Below are positions 27,285 to 34,790 of a DNA stretch of 64,000 nt, one piece after another. A program made the position numbers and the translations under genes. The stretch lies in contig CAWHIK010000002.1 in assembly GCA_963829485.1 (NCBI GenBank), positions 62,001 to 126,000 on the forward strand, read 5' to 3'. The notes beneath the pieces were generated by a model, which saw nothing but the letters and a program-made list of their open reading frames with translations, did not search any database and was not told the DNA's origin. The stretch's first letter is position 1, and each line of letters starts with the position of its first letter. This DNA is from JBGPQJ01 sp963829485. Its GTDB lineage: Bacteria > Chloroflexota > Anaerolineae > Anaerolineales > Villigracilaceae.

Positions 27285-27458
27285 AAAGGAGGTGAAGCAA
27301 TACAAAATTCACTTGGTGCCAAAGAAGGAAGCGCACACCGCGAGATTGGCGTCTGAGGTGTACGCTCCCGAACAAGGTCGCCTTAGTTTCCTATGGCAGC
27401 CTGTCCGTTCCTGATTATAACGCCAACGTTTCATCCGACACCTACCAAGGAGAGAAAA
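27285..27458 (+). promoter_or_regulatory. Conserved 5' leader (candidate structured RNA), copy 2
   Basis: This leader has the same blocks as the one at 16538. AAAGGAGGTGA is at 27285-27295 (preceded by a TCCTGAT/ATCAGGA hairpin), AAGAAGGAAGCGCAC at 27322-27336, exactly 8 variable bases, and ATTGGCGTCTGAGGTG at 27345-27360. ACGCCAA at 27420-27426 lies 68 bases after the TTGGCGT it complements. Pairing of ACACC (27335-27339) with GGTGT (27357-27361), extended by GCG/CGC, again places TTGGCGT in a loop. The sequence between the GGTG and ACGCCAA differs almost completely from copy 1, so the retained complement is notable. Confidence 0.6.
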
Positions 27459-28439
27459 ATGATTAAGAAAGTTTTGTTTCTGGTCGTAGTTGCATCCCTT
27501 TTCCTGGCTGCCTGTGCACCGGCGGCACCAACTCCTGAACCTCAAAAGGTCTGGACCTACCCCGACATGACCGTCGGTTTCCTGCAGACAGGGTCTGAAG
27601 GCGGCTGGCGCGCAGCGAACACTGCATCCTTCAAGGAAACGGCTGAACAGTTAGGTCTGAATCTCAAATTTTATGATTCCCAGAACGATCTCGCTAAACA
27701 GGTTGCAGGTTTCCAGCAATTCATTCAGGATCCCGAAGTGGACGTGATCGTTATGTCCCCGCTCGAAGTAACCGGCTGGGATCAGGTCCTCAAAGATGCT
27801 CAGGCTGCAGGCAAGCCGGTCATTCTTTCAGATCGCCGTATTGATGGCAATGAAGATAAATACGTCACCTTCATTGGTGCTGACTTTGTTGAAGAAGGAC
27901 GCAAAGCTGGTTTAGCGATGTGTGAACTGCTCAAAGACAGCCCGAGTAAGAACGTCTGGGAGCTGGTTGGCAATGTAGGTGCAGCCCCTGCCATCGACCG
28001 CGGCACGGGTTTCCGCGAAACCGCAGAGAAGTGCGGTATCACCATCACCAACAGCCAGACGGCCAACTGGAGCATCAAGGAAGGCAAGGAAGTTACAGAA
28101 GCCTGGCTCAAGCAGAGCAAGGATGTCCAGGGTATCTTCGGTCAGAATGACGAAATGGCTTTCGGCGCAATCGAAGCCCTCAAGGAAGCCGGCCTCGTAC
28201 CCGCCCAGGACGTCAAGATCATCTCTGTTGACGCCACATCTGGAGCTTTCCAGGCCATGTTGGACGGCACGCTGAACGGCGCCATTGAGTGCAACCCGCT
28301 GCTTGCCCCGCAGGTCTATGAAGCCGCCCTCGCTGCCCTGAACGGCGAGACCCTGCCCAAGTGGATTCCTTCGCAGGAAAGCGAATTCTACATGACCGAT
28401 GAGAATCTGAAGGAAGTTGCAGCCGGCCGCAAGTACTAG
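27459..28439 (+). CDS. ytfQ: Sugar ABC transporter solute-binding lipoprotein, YtfQ type
   Basis: From the ATG at 27459, which follows AAGGAGAG, the lipoprotein has 326 residues; an upstream in-frame ATG at 27393 lies inside the leader and has no ribosome-binding site. The signal peptide ends FLAAC. The binding domain reads MTVGFLQTGSEGGWRAANT, SPLEVTGWDQV and LSDRRI, with FGQNDEMAFGAIEAL near the end, matching galactofuranose/arabinofuranose-binding YtfQ. It is the delivery protein for the ATPase and two permeases that follow. The araBDA genes downstream suggest arabinose in furanose form as substrate. A 13-bp hairpin lies in the gap after the gene. Confidence 0.87.
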   Translation: MIKKVLFLVVVASLFLAACAPAAPTPEPQKVWTYPDMTVGFLQTGSEGGWRAANTASFKETAEQLGLNLKFYDSQNDLAKQVAGFQQFIQDPEVDVIVMSPLEVTGWDQVLKDAQAAGKPVILSDRRIDGNEDKYVTFIGADFVEEGRKAGLAMCELLKDSPSKNVWELVGNVGAAPAIDRGTGFRETAEKCGITITNSQTANWSIKEGKEVTEAWLKQSKDVQGIFGQNDEMAFGAIEALKEAGLVPAQDVKIISVDATSGAFQAMLDGTLNGAIECNPLLAPQVYEAALAALNGETLPKWIPSQESEFYMTDENLKEVAAGRKY

Positions 28440-28500
28440 AATGGAGCCTCCGATCTGCTGACCTTTCGAAAATGGCAGACCAGAAGGGTGTAAAATAATC

Positions 28501-28535
28501 GAATGGGAAGCGACGTTTGTCATCGCTTCCCATTC
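28501..28535 (+). terminator. Hairpin after ytfQ
   Basis: GAATGGGAAGCGA pairs perfectly with TCGCTTCCCATTC around a 9-base loop; the tail is ATTAAAAAAATAATT rather than a T-run. As with the hairpin after chvE, it probably protects or partly terminates the binding-protein transcript. Confidence 0.6.
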
Positions 28536-28567
28536 ATTAAAAAAATAATTAGTAAAGGCAGGCCGAC

Positions 28568-30091
28568 ATGTCTGAACCAGATCAGAACCTACTTGTCATG
28601 GAAGGTATCAGCAAAGAATTTCCGGGCGTGCAAGCACTCGATGACGTCAGCTTGACGCTTAAAAAGGGCGAGATTCTCTGCCTGGTGGGAGAAAACGGCG
28701 CCGGGAAATCCACCTTGATGAAAGTACTGACCGGAGTAGATAAACCTGATTCTGGCAGGGTCTTGCTCGAAGGCCGGGAGATCCAGGCTAAATCTCCGCA
28801 ACATGCCCAAGCCCTGGGGATCAGTACGGTTTACCAGGAGATCAACCTGTGCCCCAACCTGACCGTTGCGGAGAACATCATCCTTGGTTATGAACCCCAT
28901 AAGTTCGGGCGGATCGATTGGGCAAAGATGAATGCGCTGGCCAAGGATACCTTGCAGCAACTGCTGGGCGTCGACATCGATGTCACTCAACCGTTAGGCA
29001 CGTATACGGTTGCCATCCAGCAGATGGTGGCGATCGCACGAGCGCTTTATGTCTCGACAGCAAAAATCCTGATCCTGGATGAACCGACATCCAGCCTGGA
29101 TGTTAATGAAACAGAGCAGTTATTTAAAGTAATGAGGAAGCTCAAGAATGGGGGTGTCGGTATTATTTTCATCACTCATTTTATTGGGCAGGTCTTCGAA
29201 ATTTCGGACAGGATCACTGTCCTGCGAAACGGTAAATTGGTAGGGACGTATGATACGGCATCGATCACCCGCGTGGGGTTGATCACGAACATGATCGGCC
29301 GCAGCCTGGCCGAGTTTGAAGAGATGTCAAAAATAAAACTGGAGAGCAGCAAACACATCAAGAGTGACGCTTTGCTGAAGGCAAGGGGTTTTGGTCTTAC
29401 TGGCGCCATCAACCCCTTTGATTTGGATTTGCATGCCGGAGAGGTGGTCGGTCTAGCAGGGCTGCTGGGATCAGGTCGCACCGAAGCCGCCAGCATCCTG
29501 TTCGGGGTCGAAAAAGCCGATACCGGCTCTGTCACCCTGAACGGTATTGTGATCGTGGATCACTCCCCGCTTGGATCGATCAGGCGCGGTGTAGCTCTCT
29601 GTCCGGAGGACCGAAAGGCGGCGGGGATCGTTGATGATTTGACTGTCAGGGAAAATATTATTCTTGCAGCACAGGCAAGCCAGGGCTGGTTCAAATACAT
29701 GAGTTTTCAAGACCAGTATGAAATTGCAAACAAGTACATCAAATTGCTGAATATCGCCACGCCCACAGCTGATCAATTGGTGAAGAACCTGAGCGGCGGT
29801 AATCAACAAAAAGTGATTCTCGCACGATGGCTGGCGACCAATCCCTCGGTTCTGATACTTGACGAACCCACCCGCGGCATTGATGTAGGCACCAAAGCCG
29901 AAATTCAGAAACTGGTGCTCTCGCTCGCCGAAGAGGGCAAGGCCTGTGTTTTCATCTCCTCCGAACTGGAAGAAGTGCTGCGAACCAGCCATCGCGTTGT
30001 AGTGCTGCGCGAGCGTGAGAAAGTGGCCGAATTCGCTGGTGAGGTGGATGAGAAAACAATCATCCACGCAATTGCAGGGAGCGAATCATGA
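28568..30091 (+). CDS. ytfR: Sugar ABC transporter ATP-binding protein, YtfR type
   Basis: A 507-residue double-ABC ATPase of a CUT2 importer. Domain one has Walker A GENGAGKST near residue 41, a VAIQQMVAIARAL signature and Walker B ILILDEPTSSLD. Domain two has the degenerate GLLGSGRTE, LSGGNQQKVILARWL and VLILDEPTRGIDVG. The C-terminal regulatory-like segment runs SELEEVLRTSHRVVVLRE. Its TGA overlaps the next ATG. It energises the two permeases encoded directly downstream. Confidence 0.9.
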   Translation: MSEPDQNLLVMEGISKEFPGVQALDDVSLTLKKGEILCLVGENGAGKSTLMKVLTGVDKPDSGRVLLEGREIQAKSPQHAQALGISTVYQEINLCPNLTVAENIILGYEPHKFGRIDWAKMNALAKDTLQQLLGVDIDVTQPLGTYTVAIQQMVAIARALYVSTAKILILDEPTSSLDVNETEQLFKVMRKLKNGGVGIIFITHFIGQVFEISDRITVLRNGKLVGTYDTASITRVGLITNMIGRSLAEFEEMSKIKLESSKHIKSDALLKARGFGLTGAINPFDLDLHAGEVVGLAGLLGSGRTEAASILFGVEKADTGSVTLNGIVIVDHSPLGSIRRGVALCPEDRKAAGIVDDLTVRENIILAAQASQGWFKYMSFQDQYEIANKYIKLLNIATPTADQLVKNLSGGNQQKVILARWLATNPSVLILDEPTRGIDVGTKAEIQKLVLSLAEEGKACVFISSELEEVLRTSHRVVVLREREKVAEFAGEVDEKTIIHAIAGSES

Positions 30092-31152
30092 AAAACCTTT
30101 TCAAATCTTTCAAATGGAAAAACATCACAGAGAGCCGGCTCTTTTTCCCGGTCCTCGCATTATTGCTCATACTACTCTTCGATTTTATTTTTATCCCGGG
30201 CTTTTTTTCCATCGAAAACAGAGACGGGAATCTGCATGGAAGCCTGATCGACATTTTCCGAAATGGTTCGACCGTTATGCTGCTGGCTATTGGCATGACT
30301 CTGGTTATCGCGACCGCCGGGGTGGACCTATCCGTAGGTGCCGTCATGGCGATTGCGGCTTCGGTTGCCGGAATACTGATGAATCCATCTGCCCTGAAGA
30401 ACGAAGTCTTTTTCGTTACCGACCCCAACTACACCTTCCAACCGCTTTGGGTGGTAATTATTTCAGCACTGGTTGTGGCTATCCTCTGCGGAATGTGGAA
30501 CGGAATGCTAGTTGCCTACATGAGGATTCAACCCATGGTGGCTACGTTGATCCTGATGATCGCCGGTCGCGGGATTGCACAGTTGATCACCAACGGGCTC
30601 AGAGTCCAAATTACCTACAAGCCATATATGTTCCTGGGGCAGGGCTGGGTTGTCTTGCCGTTTTCGTTGTATATCGTCGCTATTGTGTTCACCTTTACCT
30701 GGATCATGACTCGCAAGACCGCCATCGGAATGTTCATTGAATCAGTGGGTATCAATTTCCGTTCCAGTTTCTTCAGCGGCATTGACGAAAAGAAAATTAA
30801 ATTCCTGGTCTACACATTTTGCGGTTTATGTGCCGGGATCGCAGGGCTGGTTGCCAGTTCGAACATCAAAACATCGGATGCCAATAGCATCGGTCTCACT
30901 ACCGAACTGGATGCCATTCTGGCCGTGGTGATCGGTGGGACATCCATGGCAGGAGGGCGTTTCTCTTTGCTGGCCAGCATGGTCGGCGCCCTGGTAATGC
31001 AGGCAATCACCCAGTCCATGTATGCGATCGGCGTCCCGGCATTCGCCCTTCAGGCCATCAAGGCTATCGTGGTGATTTTCGTCATCATGCTGTATTCCAG
31101 GCAAGTCCGTGGGTTTGTCGCATGGATCGGCTCGCCAAAAAGCAGGGTGTAA
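30088..31152 (+). CDS. ytfT: Sugar ABC transporter permease, YtfT type
   Basis: A 354-residue BPD_transp_2 permease. About nine to ten membrane segments are visible, the first at residues 18-38. The signature IATAGVDLSVGAVMAIAASVA lies near residue 75. The unusual insert around PSALKNEVFFVTDPNYTFQP, between segments two and three, is also seen in YtfT proteins. GMFIESVGINFRSSFFSGIDEK is the coupling loop for the ATPase. It overlaps ytfR by four bases and probably pairs with the next permease as a heterodimer. Confidence 0.88.
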   Translation: MKNLFKSFKWKNITESRLFFPVLALLLILLFDFIFIPGFFSIENRDGNLHGSLIDIFRNGSTVMLLAIGMTLVIATAGVDLSVGAVMAIAASVAGILMNPSALKNEVFFVTDPNYTFQPLWVVIISALVVAILCGMWNGMLVAYMRIQPMVATLILMIAGRGIAQLITNGLRVQITYKPYMFLGQGWVVLPFSLYIVAIVFTFTWIMTRKTAIGMFIESVGINFRSSFFSGIDEKKIKFLVYTFCGLCAGIAGLVASSNIKTSDANSIGLTTELDAILAVVIGGTSMAGGRFSLLASMVGALVMQAITQSMYAIGVPAFALQAIKAIVVIFVIMLYSRQVRGFVAWIGSPKSRV

Positions 31153-31154
31153 CC

Positions 31155-32750
31155 ATGAAGCAGATCATCGGCAAATTCCTTTACAGCAATCGTAAGTTCA
31201 TCCCGCTCTGGGCAACGGCCTTTCTGGCACTGGCCGCTTATGCCATCGGGGCATACTTCTTCGTGGGTATGCGGAATCCGCAGGTCTTTTTTAACCTGTT
31301 CCGCAACAGTTCCTATCTCCTGATCAGCGCTGTCGGCATGACCTTCGTCATTCTCACAGGAGGTATCGACCTCTCGGTGAGCGGCGTTGTCGCACTGACC
31401 ACGGTGTCGTCAGCGGTTCTGCTTCGCGAAGGATGGAACCCCTGGGGGGTCATCCTGCTCATGCTGGCGATGGGCATGACATTAGGCGCGATCATGGGCG
31501 GTTTTATTACCTATCTCAAGGTCCAACCGTTCATTGCAACCCTGGCGGGCATGTGGTTCGCTAGAGGGATGTGCTTCTTCATCAGCGACGACGCCGTAAC
31601 CATCAACAACAGCGTGTTTCAAATACTCGGCAAGACCAAGATCCTGATCCCCGGCTTTATGGAATATGCAGTCAGCCAGGGAACCCCGCCGCCCTACATC
31701 ACCATCCCGGTGGTGGTCGGATTTATCTTATTCGCTGTCGCCATCTATATCGCCCATTTCACCCGCTTCGGCCGCACCGTATATGCCATTGGAGGTAACG
31801 AAGGGCGGAACGAACAATCCGCCCGATTAATGGGTCTGCCGGTGAACAGGACCAAAATGCTGGTCTACACTTTTAACGGATTCTGCTCAGCATTGGCAGG
31901 TCTCGCTTTGAGTCTTTTTGTTTTTTCCGGCCACGGTTCGTATGCACCCGGTTTTGAACTGGATGTCATTGCTTCTGTCGTGATGGGTGGAACGATGCTG
32001 ACCGGCGGGGCTGGTTATGTGTTCGGTACTTTCTTTGGGGTGATGGTGCTCGCGGTCACCCAGGTGTTGATCCAATTCATCGGCTCGCTCTCCTCCTGGT
32101 GGACCAAGATCGTCATCGGCGTACTGACACTCACCTTCATCGGTGTGCAGACCATCCTGGCTAACCGAAAAAGCAGGCGAAAAGGTGCCCAGTCCGAACA
32201 GGCTTTGTTCGCATCCCGGCGAAAATGGCAGAGGTTCGCCATCGGATTCGGCCTGCTGTCTGTGCTGGCGCTGGCTGTGATCTTCACCTATGCCCGCTTC
32301 GCGCCGGCATCACCTGAAACCACAATTGAAAATACCAACTGCAATGTCAAGCCGTTCCGCGAGGCGGAAGCTGAAGAACTTGTCCAGAAAGGCGCTGCGA
32401 TCGTCTACCATCGGACTGCCGGTCCTCAATGTGTGGATGAGTTGTTCGCCATTTACCCCGATGGGCGGATCATAGCCAACAATGGCGTAACGGATATGGA
32501 AAAACAGGTTCCCCCGGAAGAAGTGGAGAACCTGCTGACCGCCATCAGCGTGGAACACAAGTGGTTCACGGACGAGATCTACAGCACCTACCTGAATCCA
32601 TGCCGGCAGTGCTTCGCGCACTACATTGTTGTCTCCTACGAAGGCCAGGAGAAATCCGCTACGGGCGTGGACGGTACCACAGCCATGCCTCCGGATTACG
32701 CCTTTGCCCTCGCGAGCATCAGGCCGTTGCTGCCGAATTTCGCGCCATGA
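31155..32750 (+). CDS. yjfF: YjfF-type sugar permease fused to an extracytoplasmic C-terminal domain
   Basis: Start chosen at ATG 31155, two bases after the ytfT stop; 531 residues. Residues 1-335 are a normal YjfF permease with ILTGGIDLSVSGVVALTTV near 75, YLKVQPFIATLAGMWFARGM near 115, and GRTVYAIGGNEGRNEQSARL as the coupling loop. The normal protein would stop near LANRKSRRKG. Instead a further membrane helix (about 360-380, FGLLSVLALAVIFTYARF) leads to about 145 residues outside the membrane. This tail has cysteines in TNCNVK, GPQCVDE and NPCRQCFAHY, and a DELFAIYPDGRIIANNG strand pair. I do not recognise this domain firmly; it recalls small Cys-containing lipoprotein domains (DUF6438-like). 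Confidence 0.85.
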   Translation: MKQIIGKFLYSNRKFIPLWATAFLALAAYAIGAYFFVGMRNPQVFFNLFRNSSYLLISAVGMTFVILTGGIDLSVSGVVALTTVSSAVLLREGWNPWGVILLMLAMGMTLGAIMGGFITYLKVQPFIATLAGMWFARGMCFFISDDAVTINNSVFQILGKTKILIPGFMEYAVSQGTPPPYITIPVVVGFILFAVAIYIAHFTRFGRTVYAIGGNEGRNEQSARLMGLPVNRTKMLVYTFNGFCSALAGLALSLFVFSGHGSYAPGFELDVIASVVMGGTMLTGGAGYVFGTFFGVMVLAVTQVLIQFIGSLSSWWTKIVIGVLTLTFIGVQTILANRKSRRKGAQSEQALFASRRKWQRFAIGFGLLSVLALAVIFTYARFAPASPETTIENTNCNVKPFREAEAEELVQKGAAIVYHRTAGPQCVDELFAIYPDGRIIANNGVTDMEKQVPPEEVENLLTAISVEHKWFTDEIYSTYLNPCRQCFAHYIVVSYEGQEKSATGVDGTTAMPPDYAFALASIRPLLPNFAP

Positions 32751-32842
32751 TCTGGGAAAATTCCCGGCACGGTTGTATCTCTTCATCGGGAAACATGGCT
32801 AAAGCGATACACAACTAAATCTTCCATCAAAGAGAGGGAAGA

Positions 32843-33775
32843 ATGAAATTGAAAAAGCTAATTAATTTAATACTACTGGCGTGTACCTTTCTGACTACTG
32901 CCTGTGTTTACATCGTGCTGCCTGATGACCTGGAGCCGTCAGGAGGTACAGGGTCGGGGGGCGAATCAGGGGTATGGACCGGAGCTGTCACCCAAGTAGG
33001 CACATCGGAGGCGGGTGATCTGCGCATCGAATTGGCAATCCGGAACGATACGGGGGACTGGAGCACAATGCGCGCGTTGGAGGGCAAGCCGGCTTCTCTT
33101 ACCTCCAGTGATGGGAAATCAACATCCTGCGAAACGGTTGTCGTAGGGACCGGCGGTCACAGACTGGCTCCCGGCTTTCAAGTGAGAGGCTACACCGTTG
33201 AAGAGAACGACGAAACAAAGACCCAGCCTCTTTATGTAGAGTGCAAAGGAGCCGTTGCGGCAGCCGGTTCCAAACTAAGTATCGACTACGAGAGCTTCGG
33301 CGGAATACTGGATGATTACGCCCCGGAAGCGAATCAGACCGAGGGGACTCTGGAACTGGATTTAGACCAGGTGGCAACAGACCTGACCTATCCCGTCGCT
33401 TCCCCCGTGGATGGTCTGATCCTGGATTCGAGCACCCCCATCACCGGCCTGAGCGAGAATGTGATTACCCTGCTCGACACGCTAAGAACGGATACCGGTT
33501 TTCAATTCACCTGGCAAAACTTCAACCCCACCAAGTTTCCACTAAAAACCCATATCGGCATACCACCCGTAATCGGCACCGATGGTATCATATATGGTGT
33601 TTATGAAACGATCGACATGGCTCCCATCCCCATCACGCCTGCCAAGGAAAACGTCACCTGGACGACCGACGCATCGGTCCCCACGGACGGGCAGGGATTC
33701 TACATTCTTCTTAGCGTGGAATCCAACAAGCCGCGCACTTATAAAAACTACGTGTTGGATATCTCCGACAAGTAA
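32843..33775 (+). CDS. Lipoprotein of unknown function
   Basis: A 310-residue predicted lipoprotein: signal peptide with LTTAC (Cys at about residue 21), then a short Gly/Ser-rich linker (GGTGSGGESG). The mature part is rich in beta-strand-like segments and acidic residues, with two Cys (SCETVVV and YVECKG) that could form a disulfide. I recognise no family. An AGAGGGAAG site precedes the ATG. It lies between the permease fusion and a sugar dehydrogenase gene, so a role at the cell surface in the same sugar uptake system is possible but unproven. Confidence 0.65.
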   Translation: MKLKKLINLILLACTFLTTACVYIVLPDDLEPSGGTGSGGESGVWTGAVTQVGTSEAGDLRIELAIRNDTGDWSTMRALEGKPASLTSSDGKSTSCETVVVGTGGHRLAPGFQVRGYTVEENDETKTQPLYVECKGAVAAAGSKLSIDYESFGGILDDYAPEANQTEGTLELDLDQVATDLTYPVASPVDGLILDSSTPITGLSENVITLLDTLRTDTGFQFTWQNFNPTKFPLKTHIGIPPVIGTDGIIYGVYETIDMAPIPITPAKENVTWTTDASVPTDGQGFYILLSVESNKPRTYKNYVLDISDK

Positions 33776-33793
33776 CGTTGAGGCAATTATTAC

Positions 33794-34789
33794 GTGAAGT
33801 CTGTCCGACTCCATGCCCCTGGAAACATCCAGATGCACGATGAAGCCCTGCCTGTACCTAAGCCGGGTGAGCAACGGGTGCATGTAAAAGCGGTCGGAGT
33901 GTGCGGCTCGGACCTGCACTGGTTCTCCGAGGGCGGGATCGGCGATGCCGTATTGGAGCATCCGCTGGTGTTGGGTCATGAGTTTGCCGGGGAATTGGAG
34001 GACGGCCGGCGCGTGGCAGTGGACCCGGCAATCCCCTGCAGGAAATGCGAGTGGTGTGTCAAAGGGAACCCCAACCTGTGCCCGCAGGTGATATTTGCTG
34101 GACATGATAAGACTGACGGGGCGCTTCGCGAATTCATGGCGTGGGATGAGCAATGCCTGTTCGCGCTGCCCGATGCCCTGTCATTTGACGACGGCGTCAT
34201 GCTGGAGCCGCTGGGCGTGGCGATCCACGCGGTTGACCTGGCTCATCTCAAGCCAGGGATGACGGTCGGGGTGTTCGGCTGCGGACCGATCGGGCTGCTC
34301 ATCCTTCAACTGGCACGGCTCTCAGGCGCGGTGAACATCGTCGCGACGGATAAATTCCCCCACCGCGTGGACGCAGCCCGGTCGCTCGGGGCAGACCGCT
34401 CAATGATAACGGATGGCACGCCCGATGTGAGTCCGATCCTGACGGCGACCGGGGGGCGCGGCGTGGATATAGCGTTTGAAGCAGCCGGGGAACAGGGAGC
34501 AGTGGACGATGCGTTCGCCGCCGCTATCCCCGGAGGAAAAGTAATTCTCGCCGGCATCCCGGCGGACGATAAGACATCGTTCTCAGCAGGCATGGCGAGG
34601 CGCAAGGGATTGACCATCAAGCTGGTGCGGCGCATGAAGCATACGTACCCGCGTGCGATTGATTTAGTCACACGAAGACTGGTGGACGTGCGTTCGATCG
34701 TTACGCATCGTTTTCCGTTGACGCAAGCGAGTGAGGCGTTTCGTGCGGCGGAGCGGCGCGAAGGCTTGAAAATTATCATTGAGGTGTGA
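33794..34789 (+). CDS. Zinc-dependent medium-chain dehydrogenase (polyol/sorbitol dehydrogenase-like)
   Basis: A 331-residue MDR enzyme from GTG 33794. Catalytic zinc ligands are the Cys in GVCGSDLHW (near 37) and the His-Glu in VLGHEFAGEL (near 60). Four structural-zinc cysteines lie in PCRKCEWCVKGNPNLC (about 82-97). The NAD motif GVFGCGPIGLL is near 155. It probably interconverts a polyol and a ketose. The araB ribosome-binding site GAGGTG overlaps its last codons, so it is co-transcribed with araBDA and may feed arabitol or a similar polyol into that pathway. Confidence 0.82.
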   Translation: MKSVRLHAPGNIQMHDEALPVPKPGEQRVHVKAVGVCGSDLHWFSEGGIGDAVLEHPLVLGHEFAGELEDGRRVAVDPAIPCRKCEWCVKGNPNLCPQVIFAGHDKTDGALREFMAWDEQCLFALPDALSFDDGVMLEPLGVAIHAVDLAHLKPGMTVGVFGCGPIGLLILQLARLSGAVNIVATDKFPHRVDAARSLGADRSMITDGTPDVSPILTATGGRGVDIAFEAAGEQGAVDDAFAAAIPGGKVILAGIPADDKTSFSAGMARRKGLTIKLVRRMKHTYPRAIDLVTRRLVDVRSIVTHRFPLTQASEAFRAAERREGLKIIIEV

Positions 34790-34790
34790 T

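Noticed and set aside
27393..27458. Upstream ATG start for ytfQ
   Set aside because: It would add 22 residues in front of a complete lipoprotein signal and has no ribosome-binding site; ATG 27459 follows AAGGAGAG.
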